Positions 17,139-25,042 of a DNA stretch of 64,000 nucleotides are shown here, piece by piece; within the stretch, counting starts at the first letter, position 1; each line of letters begins with the position of its first letter. Position numbers and translations under genes: made by a program. Under the pieces are notes generated by a model. The model saw only the letters and a list, made by a program, of their open reading frames with translations. It was not told the DNA's origin and ran no database searches. The stretch comes from Saccharothrix syringae (GTDB taxonomy: Bacteria; Actinomycetota; Actinomycetes; Mycobacteriales; Pseudonocardiaceae): NCBI RefSeq assembly GCF_009498035.1, contig NZ_CP034550.1, positions 6,200,001 through 6,264,000 on the forward strand, written 5' to 3'.

Positions 17139-18332
17139 GTGCAGGGCGGGCGGCTCGACGGTGCGGCGGGGTTTCGGCTGATCGTCTCCGGTGGCGGCAC
17201 CGGCGGGCACGTGTACCCGGCATTGACCGCGGTGCGGGCGCTGAGGACGACGCTGTCGGCACGGTCGCAGCCGGCGCCGGAGGTGCTGTGGGTGGGCCAG
17301 GCCGACAGCCTGGAGGCGCGGGTCGCGGCCGAGGCCGGCATCCGGTTCGCCGCAGTGGCGGTGGGCAAGATCAGGCGATCGCGGAACCTGTTGCGGCTGG
17401 TGTCGCGGGAGAACGTGCGGGACATGGCGCGCGTGCCGCTGGGCGTGATGCAGGCCCGCGCGCTGGTGCGCGAGTTTGAGCCGGACGCGGTGCTGGTCAC
17501 CGGCGGCTACGTGTCGGTCCCGGTCGGCATGGCGGCCTGGTTGACCGACAGCCCGCTGGTGGTGCACGAGCAGACGGTGCGGTTGGGGCTGGCGAACAAA
17601 GTGCTGGTGGGAACGGCGGCCGGGGTGGCGCTCTCCTCGCCCTCGACGCTGGACCTGCTGCCCGCCGCGGCGCGGGCGGTGGCCGTGGTGACGGGCAATC
17701 CGGTGCGGCCGGAGGTGCTCACGGGCCGGGCGGAGGCTGCCGCGCGCTGGTTGGGGCCGGGCTGGTCGGCGGCGTTGCCGACCGTGTACGTCACGGGCGG
17801 GTCGCAGGGCGCGGCGCAGATCAACGACCTGGTCGGCGGGAACCTGGAGTGGCTGCTCGCGCGCGCCAACGTCGTGCACCAGTGCGGTGCCGGGCACGAG
17901 GCGCGGTGGCGGGAGCGGGCCGCCGGGGTGCCGCCCGAGCCGGCCGCGCGGTACTTCCCGGTCGGCTATCTGGGGGCGGAGTTGCCGGATGTGCTGGCGT
18001 TGGCCGACGTGGTGGTCTCCCGCAGCGGCGCCGGGACGATCGCGGAGCTGACCGCGCTGGGCAAGGCGGCGGTGTACGTGCCGCTGCCGGACTCGGCAGG
18101 GGACGAGCAGGCCCACAACGCCCGGCACCTGCGGGACCAGGGGGCCGCGCTGGCGCTGCTGGAGGACACCTCCGCGCGGGCGTTGCGCGACGCGGTGGAG
18201 CCGCTGCTGGCCGATCGTCTCCGGCGGGAGGAGATGGCGCGGCGGGCACGCGGGCTGGGGCGGCCGGACGCCGCGGACAGCCTGGTGCAGGTGGTGCTGT
18301 CCGCGGCGTCGCGACCGGCGAAACGCGCCTAG
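17139..18332 (+). CDS. MurG-like GT-B glycosyltransferase
   Basis: 397 residues. The GTG at 17139 follows GGGAGG at five bases. It carries the MurG hallmarks: GGGTGGHVYPALTA at residues 18-31, VTGGYVSVPVGMAA near 118, HEQTVRLGLANK (normally HEQNAxxGxxNR) near 143, VTGGSQGAAQIND, and the acceptor/donor motif SRSGAGTIAELTALGKA followed by EQAHNARHL. Such enzymes transfer GlcNAc to lipid-linked acceptors at the cytoplasmic membrane. In this setting, beside dTDP-sugar genes rather than the dcw cluster, it is more likely a specialised paralogue. Its stop overlaps the stop of the opposing gene. Confidence 0.85.
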   Translation: MQGGRLDGAAGFRLIVSGGGTGGHVYPALTAVRALRTTLSARSQPAPEVLWVGQADSLEARVAAEAGIRFAAVAVGKIRRSRNLLRLVSRENVRDMARVPLGVMQARALVREFEPDAVLVTGGYVSVPVGMAAWLTDSPLVVHEQTVRLGLANKVLVGTAAGVALSSPSTLDLLPAAARAVAVVTGNPVRPEVLTGRAEAAARWLGPGWSAALPTVYVTGGSQGAAQINDLVGGNLEWLLARANVVHQCGAGHEARWRERAAGVPPEPAARYFPVGYLGAELPDVLALADVVVSRSGAGTIAELTALGKAAVYVPLPDSAGDEQAHNARHLRDQGAALALLEDTSARALRDAVEPLLADRLRREEMARRARGLGRPDAADSLVQVVLSAASRPAKRA

Positions 18333-18826
18333 GGCAGATGCCCGGCGGCGGCCTCGATGGTGCGCACGCAGGCGGTGAACGCCTCGTCGTCCTGCCCGAA
18401 CGGGTCGGGCACCTCCCGGCCGCCGAGGTAGAGGACCGGTTCGGCGGTGATCCGGGTCCGCTCCGGGGCGGCGGCGAGCAGGTCGCGCAGTGCGGCGAGG
18501 TTGGCGTTGTCCATCGCGAGCACGACGTCGGCCCAGGCCAGCAGGTCCAGGGTGACGGTCGTGCCGCGGTGGTTGGCGAGGTTGTAGCCGTGGCCGGCGG
18601 CGGCGATCATCGCCGGGTGGGCGGGGTGGCCAGCCCACGTGTCGCGGATGCCGGCGGACCGGACCTCGACGGTGTCGCCGCCGCGGCGGGCGAGGACGGC
18701 GGCGGCCACCGGGCACCGGCAGTGGTTGCCCAGGCACACGGTGAGGATGCGCCGCGGCCGGACCGGGGACCACGCCGTCGTGCCGCCGCCCGCAGCGGCG
18801 GTGCCGTCGGCGCCGCCGGAGGTCAC
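18329..18826 (-). CDS. Low-molecular-weight protein tyrosine phosphatase family
   Basis: 165 residues from a GTG overlapping the previous stop (GTGA). After a flexible 25-residue start comes CLGNHCRCP at residues 31-39. This is the LMW-PTP P-loop (CxxxxxR) with nucleophile Cys31 and Arg37; the usual Ser/Thr after Arg is Cys here. PDPFGQDDEAF near residue 140 supplies the general-acid Asp. LMW-PTPs dephosphorylate tyrosine kinases of polysaccharide export or small phosphorylated substrates. It is the last gene of a coupled operon, so a biosynthetic role on a phosphorylated intermediate is possible. Confidence 0.85.
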   Translation of the reverse strand: MTSGGADGTAAAGGGTTAWSPVRPRRILTVCLGNHCRCPVAAAVLARRGGDTVEVRSAGIRDTWAGHPAHPAMIAAAGHGYNLANHRGTTVTLDLLAWADVVLAMDNANLAALRDLLAAAPERTRITAEPVLYLGGREVPDPFGQDDEAFTACVRTIEAAAGHLP

Positions 18827-20013
18827 GGCAGTGCTCCGGACGTGGTGCGCAGGACGTCGTGCAGGGCGGTGACCACGGTGTCGACGTCGTCGACGGTCAG
18901 GGCCGGGTGCAGCGGCAGGCTCAGGATCTCCACGCCGGTGGCCTCGGTGACGGGCAGCGGGGTGTGCCAGTCGGCGAAGGCGGGTTGCAGGTGGTTGGGC
19001 GGGTAGTGGACGCCGACGCCGATGCCGCGGGCCTGCAGGCAGTGGAACACGCGGTCGCGGTCGGGCACGCGGACCACGCAGTGGAACGGGACGGTGTGGT
19101 CGATGTCGAGGTCGACCAGCCGCACCCGGTCGGGCAGGGCCAGTTCGCCGAGGCGGTCGCGGTAGGCCCGCCACAGCCGGTCGCGGCGGTCGGCGACGAG
19201 GTCGAACCCGGCGAGCTGGGCCAGGCCCAGGGCGGCGTTGAGGGCGGGCAGGTGGGCCCGCATCCCGAAGCCGGTCACCGTGTAGCCGGTGGACCGGGCG
19301 CGGTCCCGGTGGTCGGCGTCGATGGCCAGCCCGCGCAACCGCCGCACTCGGCGCGCGTCCTCGGGGGTGCGCGGCACCACCGCGCCGCCCTCGCCGCAGG
19401 TGAGGTTCTTGACAGGGTCGAAGGAGAAGCACGTCAGCAGGCCGGTGCCGCCGACCCGCCTGTCGCCGTGGTGGGAGCCGAAGGCGTGGGCGGCGTCCTC
19501 GACCACGGTGATGCCGCGCCGGTCGAACAGCTCGTGCAGGTCGGCCAGGTCGACCGCCCGGCCGCCGTAGAGCACGGGCACCACCGCGCGGGTGCGGGGA
19601 CCGAGAGCGGCGCGCACGGTGGCGGCGGTGACGCACAGGGTGTCGGGGTCGATCTCGGCGAAGCGGGGGTGGGCGCCGGTGGCGAGCACGGCTTGGACGG
19701 TGGCGCAGAACGTCTGCGAGGGCACGACCACCTCGTCGCCGGGGCCGACGCCGGCGGCCAGCAGCGCCAGGTGCAGCGCGGCGGTGCCGGTGGCCACGGC
19801 CACGACGTCGGCCACGCCGAGGAACCGGGCCAGTTCGCGCTCGAACCGCTCGGTGCGCGGCCCGTGGCCGAAGACCCCGTCGGCCAGCACCGCGTGCAGG
19901 GCGTCGAGTTCGGTGCCGTGCAGGTGGGGACGGGCGTTGCGGGACACCGCCGGCGCGGTACCGGCGCCCGAGGCGGTCGTGGAGGCGCCGACGGCGGCGG
20001 GGGTGGCGGTCAC
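18823..20013 (-). CDS. DegT/DnrJ/EryC1-family PLP aminotransferase
   Basis: 396 residues from GTG, overlapping the upstream stop by four bases. The family features are present: GTAALHLALLAAGVGPGDEV near residues 76-95, the cofactor Asp in VEDAAHAFGS (D173), and the Schiff-base lysine K202 in FDPVKNLTCGEGG, then the GYTVTGFGMR and LPLHPALT regions. These enzymes aminate keto-sugars made by RmlB-type dehydratases. Placed between the ATP-grasp and phosphatase genes, it probably forms an amino-sugar or an amino-cyclitol-like intermediate. The first 25 residues are low-complexity. Confidence 0.9.
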   Translation of the reverse strand: MTATPAAVGASTTASGAGTAPAVSRNARPHLHGTELDALHAVLADGVFGHGPRTERFERELARFLGVADVVAVATGTAALHLALLAAGVGPGDEVVVPSQTFCATVQAVLATGAHPRFAEIDPDTLCVTAATVRAALGPRTRAVVPVLYGGRAVDLADLHELFDRRGITVVEDAAHAFGSHHGDRRVGGTGLLTCFSFDPVKNLTCGEGGAVVPRTPEDARRVRRLRGLAIDADHRDRARSTGYTVTGFGMRAHLPALNAALGLAQLAGFDLVADRRDRLWRAYRDRLGELALPDRVRLVDLDIDHTVPFHCVVRVPDRDRVFHCLQARGIGVGVHYPPNHLQPAFADWHTPLPVTEATGVEILSLPLHPALTVDDVDTVVTALHDVLRTTSGALP

Positions 20014-21068
20014 GACAGGCCTCGATCGGCGGTGGACAGGGTCTCGATGTACTTGGTGAGGGTGCGGCCGGGGGTGTAGGCCATGCGGTCGTGGTCGACC
20101 GGCCGGCCGAACAGGCCGGCCAGCAGTTGGCCCACGAGGTCGGCGCCCGCGGCCTCGGCGAGGGGGAACCCGCCGGCGACGCGGGCGTTGACCTCGGTGA
20201 TCAGCACCCGGTCGTCGTCGGTGACGAAGCCCTGCGCGCAGCACGCGCCGACCATGCCCAGTGCGGTCAGCGCGCGCCGCACGGTGTCGGTGACGGCCGG
20301 GTCGGCGAAGGTCCGCGACACCATCGACAGGCCGCCCTTGACCAGCAGCCGGTACCGCAGGACCACCGACGCGGTCGCGTCGTCGTCGACCAGGCAGTCG
20401 GCGGTGAACTCGCGGCCGGTGACGCGCTGCTGGACGATCGGGTCCTCGACCAGTTCGCACAGCGTGGCCGCCTGCAGCGGGTCGGCGCAGAAGTGCACCC
20501 CCCGGGCTCCCTGCCCACGGCGGGGTTTGACCACCAGCGGCATCGGCCCGGGGATCAGGTGCAGGTCCTCGGGCAACCACGTCGCCGGGCCCGGCACGCC
20601 GTGCCCGGTCATGACCTGGTGGAAGCGGGCCTTGTCCACGCAGGCGAGCACCGTGTCGCAGCCGGGCAGCCAGGTCCGCACGCCCAGCCCGGTCAGGGCC
20701 TCGCGCAGCGCGACCAGGTGCACCAGCTCGGCTTCGACGGTGGACAGGATCGCGTCGGGCCGCAGTTCCCGGCACAAGGCCAGCAGCGCCTCGGGATAGC
20801 GCGGATCGTCGGCGCGGACCACGACCCGCGCGGTGGTCCCGGGCAGCGCCAGCCCGACGGCCAGGGGCTCGGCGTCGACGACGACGACCTGGTGACCGCG
20901 GGCCAGCACGCCGCGGGCCAGGTCGAAGCCGGGCACACCACCCACCCCGGTCACCAGCACCCGCGCCACCCCGGCGGCACGGGACGCCGCGGTGCCCGGG
21001 CGGGACGCCCCGGCGGCGGCCGGGGCGGCGATGGACGTCCCGCCGGTGGTGGCGGTGGTGGCGGTCAT
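20010..21068 (-). CDS. ATP-grasp enzyme (carbamoyl-phosphate synthase large-subunit-like)
   Basis: 352 residues; the ATG overlaps the RmlB stop (ATGA). An N-terminal Rossmann-type pre-ATP-grasp domain (VLVTGVGGVPGFDLARGVL) is followed by an ATP-grasp core: PLVVKPRRGQGARGVHF (ATP-binding lysine and loop), QQRVTGREFTADCL, and the metal site EVNARVAGG. Enzymes of this group ligate an amine to a carboxylate using ATP. In this operon it could couple an amino acid or carboxylic acid to the amine made by the DegT enzyme. Confidence 0.85.
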   Translation of the reverse strand: MTATTATTGGTSIAAPAAAGASRPGTAASRAAGVARVLVTGVGGVPGFDLARGVLARGHQVVVVDAEPLAVGLALPGTTARVVVRADDPRYPEALLALCRELRPDAILSTVEAELVHLVALREALTGLGVRTWLPGCDTVLACVDKARFHQVMTGHGVPGPATWLPEDLHLIPGPMPLVVKPRRGQGARGVHFCADPLQAATLCELVEDPIVQQRVTGREFTADCLVDDDATASVVLRYRLLVKGGLSMVSRTFADPAVTDTVRRALTALGMVGACCAQGFVTDDDRVLITEVNARVAGGFPLAEAAGADLVGQLLAGLFGRPVDHDRMAYTPGRTLTKYIETLSTADRGLS

Positions 21069-22084
21069 CGGGTCACCCGCCCGGTGACCAGGTGTCCGGC
21101 GTCGGGCTGGGCGGCGTGCGGGTCGCGCGGCACCGGGGCCCACCGGTCGGGGTTGGCCCGATACCAGTCCACCGTCTCGGCCAGCCCTTCCCGGAACTGC
21201 TGTTCGGGCCGGTACCCGAGTTCGTCGGTGATCTTGTCGATGCGCATCGGGTAGCGGATGTCGTTGCACGTCCGGTCAGGCACGCAGGTCACCAGGGCGG
21301 GGTCGGCGCCGGTGAGCGTCAGCAGCAGACCGGTCAGATCGGCGGTGGTCAGATCGGTGCCGCCGCCGATGTTGTAGACCTCGCCGGCGCGGCCGTGGCG
21401 GCGCACCAGGTCGATACCCCGGCAGTGGTCGGCCACGTACAGCCAGTTGCGCACGTGCTCGCCGCTGCCGTGCAGCCCGACCGGTCGGCCCCGGAGCAGG
21501 CGGGTGGTGAACAACGGAATCATCTTCTCCGGGTGTTGGGCGGGGCCGTAGTTGTTCGACGAACGGGTCACGCACACCGGCACCCCGTGGATGCGGTGGT
21601 AGGACAGGGCGACCAGGTCGCCGGCGGCCTTGGACACGGCGTAGGGCACCGTCGGGCGCAGCGGGGCGGACTCGTCGGCGCTGCCGGTGGCCAACGGGCC
21701 GTAGACCTCGTCGGTGGACACGTGCACGAACTTCGCCACGCCGTGCCGCGCGGCCGCGTCGAGCAGCACCTGGGTGCCCATCACGTTGGTGGACAGGAAG
21801 ATTCCCGGCTCGGCGAACGAGCGGTCCACATGCGACTCCGCCGCCAGGTGCACGACCGCGTCGTGCCCGGCGACCACCTCGTCCACCAGGGCGGCGTCGC
21901 GGATGTCGCCCCGGACGAAGGCGCACCTGGGCGACCGCAACGCCTCGCCGAGGTTGCGGGTGGACCCGGCGTAGGTCAGGCCGTCCAGGACGGTCACCCG
22001 CCGCACGTCCCGCGCGCGCAGCAGGTGTGCGACCAGATGCGAGCCGATGAACCCGGCGCCTCCGGTGACCAGCACGGTATCCAT
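21065..22084 (-). CDS. rmlB: dTDP-glucose 4,6-dehydratase
   Basis: 339 residues; ATG with AAGGAGG upstream. Extended SDR fold: NAD motif GGAGFIGSH at residues 8-16, catalytic STDEVYG (Thr124/Asp125/Glu126) and Tyr148-x3-Lys152 (YAVSK), all expected for RmlB. It converts dTDP-glucose to dTDP-4-keto-6-deoxyglucose in the cytoplasm. It feeds either the adjacent epimerase-like protein or the aminotransferase. No glucose-1-phosphate thymidylyltransferase or RmlD is in the window, so these would come from elsewhere in the genome. Confidence 0.92.
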   Translation of the reverse strand: MDTVLVTGGAGFIGSHLVAHLLRARDVRRVTVLDGLTYAGSTRNLGEALRSPRCAFVRGDIRDAALVDEVVAGHDAVVHLAAESHVDRSFAEPGIFLSTNVMGTQVLLDAAARHGVAKFVHVSTDEVYGPLATGSADESAPLRPTVPYAVSKAAGDLVALSYHRIHGVPVCVTRSSNNYGPAQHPEKMIPLFTTRLLRGRPVGLHGSGEHVRNWLYVADHCRGIDLVRRHGRAGEVYNIGGGTDLTTADLTGLLLTLTGADPALVTCVPDRTCNDIRYPMRIDKITDELGYRPEQQFREGLAETVDWYRANPDRWAPVPRDPHAAQPDAGHLVTGRVTR

Positions 22085-22134
22085 GATCGGGTCCTCCTTG
22101 TTCGGGTGGGTGACGGGCGCCGGCGGGGCCCGGG

Positions 22135-22713
22135 TCAGGCCGTCGACCGGTGGTGGACGGGCAGCAGCCCGCTGTCGCGGGCGGCGTGCAGGCCCGGCGC
22201 GCAGGCGTCGCGCTCGGACAGGATCGGCCGCGGCGACGAGGGCCAGGCGATGCCCAGTTCGCGGGCGAACGGGTGCACCGTGCGTTCGGCCTCGGCGACG
22301 TCGGACGCCGTCCCGGCGGGACCCCCGAGCAGGTAGGCCACCACGGTGTCGTCCCCCAGCGCCAGGCACGCGTGTCCCAGACCGGCGCCCAGGTACAACG
22401 CGCCCGGCGTGTCGCCGTCCAGGCGCCGACCGCGCCACCGGCCGAAGCCCGGCGACCCGACCCGCAGGTCCACCACGACGTCGAACACCGCGCCGCGCAG
22501 ACAGGTCACGTACTTGGCGGTGGCGAGGCTGTACTTGATGCCGCGCAGCGCACCGCGCCGCGACACGGTCGCGTTCGCGCGCGTCACGGTGACCTCGCGG
22601 CCGGTGGCCCGCCGCACCGCCTCGCCGTCGAACCAGGCGTGCAACACGCCCCGCGTGTCCCGGTGCGACGCCGTGGACAGCCACCGGGCATCCACCGGAC
22701 CCCACGGGTCCAC
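22135..22713 (-). CDS. dTDP-4-dehydrorhamnose 3,5-epimerase-like protein with altered active site
   Basis: About 192 residues from GTG 22713 (GTG 22695 is also possible). The cupin pattern of RmlC is clear: DTRGVLHAWFDGEAV, SRRGALRGIKYS, KYVTCLRGAVFDVVVDLR, GLGHACLAL, ELGIAWP. In RmlC enzymes the RG(I/L)H motif holds the catalytic base His; here the codon is AAG (Lys, residue 60). The lysine of the next strand (K67) and the His of GLGHA are kept. The enzyme may be inactive, may epimerise differently, or may have another role. It starts the operon, with 50 bp between it and rmlB. Confidence 0.82.
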   Translation of the reverse strand: MDPWGPVDARWLSTASHRDTRGVLHAWFDGEAVRRATGREVTVTRANATVSRRGALRGIKYSLATAKYVTCLRGAVFDVVVDLRVGSPGFGRWRGRRLDGDTPGALYLGAGLGHACLALGDDTVVAYLLGGPAGTASDVAEAERTVHPFARELGIAWPSSPRPILSERDACAPGLHAARDSGLLPVHHRSTA

Positions 22714-22833
22714 CGACGCCCCGCCCCGGCCACCGGCGGCCGCGACACCCCGCCACCGCGCCCGGAGCACGCCGTGTCCTCGCCTCGCATCGCGGTCCTC
22801 CCCTCCTCCGGCCACACCCCGCGCCCACGGCGG

Positions 22834-22861
22834 GCGCCCCCTGTCGGTCGACAGGGGGCGC
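22834..22861. promoter_or_regulatory. 12-bp perfect hairpin in the divergent promoter region
   Basis: GCGCCCCCTGTC and its complement flank the loop GGTC. It lies in the 364-bp region between the epimerase-like gene and the divergent XRE regulator. It could be an operator for the regulator or a leader hairpin of the sugar operon. It has no U-tract. The rest of the region is AT-richer near 22960-23000, where promoters of the + strand gene are likely. Confidence 0.5.
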
Positions 22862-23077
22862 AGGCCGCGGCCAGGGGGCCGGGCCCGCGGTGAACCGTCC
22901 CGGAAACGGGACGTCCCGAAATTCCATCGACCGGAGAAAACCGCCGGTCCGATCGGCCGTAACGGCAAATACACTCGAATACCGCTCGACAGTGCCCGCC
23001 CCACGGTCGACCCTCAAGCGAAGTGCCGAATTGGCACACCGCCCACCATCGGCCACCGGCCGCGAAGGGCAGGCACG

Positions 23078-24337
23078 ATGTGCCGGATCTGCCGCGCCGC
23101 CGGCCGCGGCGACTACGCCCAGGTCCTGCGCCTGGCACGCGAACTTCGCCACCTGACCCAGGGCCGCTTCGCCTCGCTGATCGGCACCGACCGCACCGTG
23201 GTGTCCCGCTACGAAACCGGCGCCCGACCGCTGCACGACATCACCGTCCTGAGGACATGCGCGCGTGTTCTCGACCTTTCGGGTGATCTCTTCGGCGTCG
23301 GCGCGGTCAATACGCACGACCACCACGAGTCGAATAGTGTGTGCCCACACCGGGCGACGGGAGACGACGTGGACCGCAGGGCCGTGCTCAAGACCCTGGC
23401 CGTACTGACCGGCGCCTCCGTGCTGCCCGTCCCGGCGGTCTCGGCCGCCGAACCCCCGGACGGCCTGCCGACCCTCCGCGCCGACCTGGCCGCCGCCCAC
23501 GCCCTGTTCGACGCCGGCCGCTACACCACCCTGGCCGCGGCCCTGCCCCCGCTGATCAGCCGCACGGACCACCTGCGCCAGACCAGCACCCCCGGACAGG
23601 CCCGCGACCAGGCCACCGGAGCGCTCGCCCACGGCTACCTGCTGGCCGGCTACCTGGCCAACAAGCTGGGCGACTACCCCTTGTCACTGCTCCTGGCCGA
23701 CCGGGCGCGCACCCACGCCGCCGACACCGGCGACCTCGTCCTGGCCGCGGCCGCCACCCGCGAGATCGCCGTCGCCCTGCGCCACACCGACCACCACCGC
23801 GCCGACGCCGCCCGACTGCTGACCGACACCGCCGACGCCCTGCCCACCACCAGGCAGGACCACCTCGCCGCCCGCGGGTCCCTGCTCGTCACCGCCGCGC
23901 TGGGCGCCGCCCGCCACGACACCCCCCGCACCGCGCACGCGCTGTTCGCCGAAGCCACCACCCTCTCCCGGCACCTACCCGCCGACACCCCGGCGGGCAC
24001 CACCTTCACCGCCTCGCAGATGCCGCTCTACCGGATGGCCCTGGGCAACGCCCTCGGCGACTCCGCCGCCGCCCTGCACGCCGCCCGCAGCCTCACCCTC
24101 GGCCTGCTGGGCACCCCCGAACGCCGCGCGCGGGCCTACGAGGACTACGCCCAGGCATGGCACCTGCACGGCAACCCCGCACGATGCCTGACCGCGCTGC
24201 AGACCGCCGGCCGCCACTGCCCCGACGGCCTGCGCCGACCGAAGATCACCACACTGGTCGAACGGATGCTCGACCAACCCCACAGCCCGCCCGGGCTGCC
24301 CGCGTTCGCCGCCCGCATCGGCATCGACCTCTCCTGA
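23078..24337 (+). CDS. XRE-family regulator with TPR-like C-terminal domain
   Basis: 419 residues from ATG. Residues 12-70 are a helix-turn-helix (LARELRHLTQGRFASLIGTD, then RTVVSRYETG), preceded by a CRICRAAG cysteine pair. Residues 110-410 are all-helical and Ala/Leu-rich like the TPR sensor region of actinobacterial XRE/SARP-type regulators. A twin-Arg/hydrophobic stretch (RRAVLKTLAVLTGASVL) near residue 105 is common in this family and probably not a signal. It diverges from the sugar operon and is the obvious candidate for its regulator. Confidence 0.85.
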   Translation: MCRICRAAGRGDYAQVLRLARELRHLTQGRFASLIGTDRTVVSRYETGARPLHDITVLRTCARVLDLSGDLFGVGAVNTHDHHESNSVCPHRATGDDVDRRAVLKTLAVLTGASVLPVPAVSAAEPPDGLPTLRADLAAAHALFDAGRYTTLAAALPPLISRTDHLRQTSTPGQARDQATGALAHGYLLAGYLANKLGDYPLSLLLADRARTHAADTGDLVLAAAATREIAVALRHTDHHRADAARLLTDTADALPTTRQDHLAARGSLLVTAALGAARHDTPRTAHALFAEATTLSRHLPADTPAGTTFTASQMPLYRMALGNALGDSAAALHAARSLTLGLLGTPERRARAYEDYAQAWHLHGNPARCLTALQTAGRHCPDGLRRPKITTLVERMLDQPHSPPGLPAFAARIGIDLS

Positions 24338-25042
24338 CCCGACCACCCGCCGCCCGAGACACCGTCCGGCCCGCGGCTCGACGGTGACCCGCACCGCCAC
24401 GACCTCTCCGCAGGCGACGGCCCGCACTTCGCGGCCGCCCCCGAAACGGCTGATCGACGTCCCAGGCGGACTTTCGTTAAGCGGTTCACGGTCATGGGCG
24501 AACGGCAAGGGAGCGCCCGTCGTTGTCCGAAAGGCTGTGTGCCCACCAGGACGGCCGTGGTGGACGGCTCGGGTCGGATCATGGGCGAGAACATCCGGGT
24601 GAACGAGGAGCAAGCCGGTCAGGTAGACGATCGGCGGGTTCGCGGGTTCGCGGGATGCGGCGCCGCGTCCGATCCCGGCGTTCGCCTGACCTCGACCCGC
24701 ACCCGCGCTCGAATCCGCACCCCGACACTCAGGCCAAGTGCGACCGCAGCGCCTCCGATTCGAGCCGCTGGCACCCGCTGCCCGGTCGTCGCGGCACCAG
24801 CTTCTCCCCCCCGCCCGCAGCGCCATCACCTGCACCGGGCCATGCCCGGCGGTTTCGAGTTCGTCGTGGGCGCGCGGGTCCGCGCGCACCTGGTCAACCA
24901 CGGCGGCCGCTCAATCATGTCGATCGTCGTCGGTTCCGGACCGGGAGGACATCGCCTGGTCTCGCCATCCTAAAACCCCGCCAGCCCAGACCTGTCGGCC
25001 ACAGCAACACCCGCGCACGCATGCGCGGCGCCCCCGCGGCGG
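24338..25042. other. Intergenic, no supported gene
   Basis: 705 bp between convergent genes. Open frames lack ribosome binding sites and natural composition. No repeat or clear terminator hairpin was found. Confidence 0.4.
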
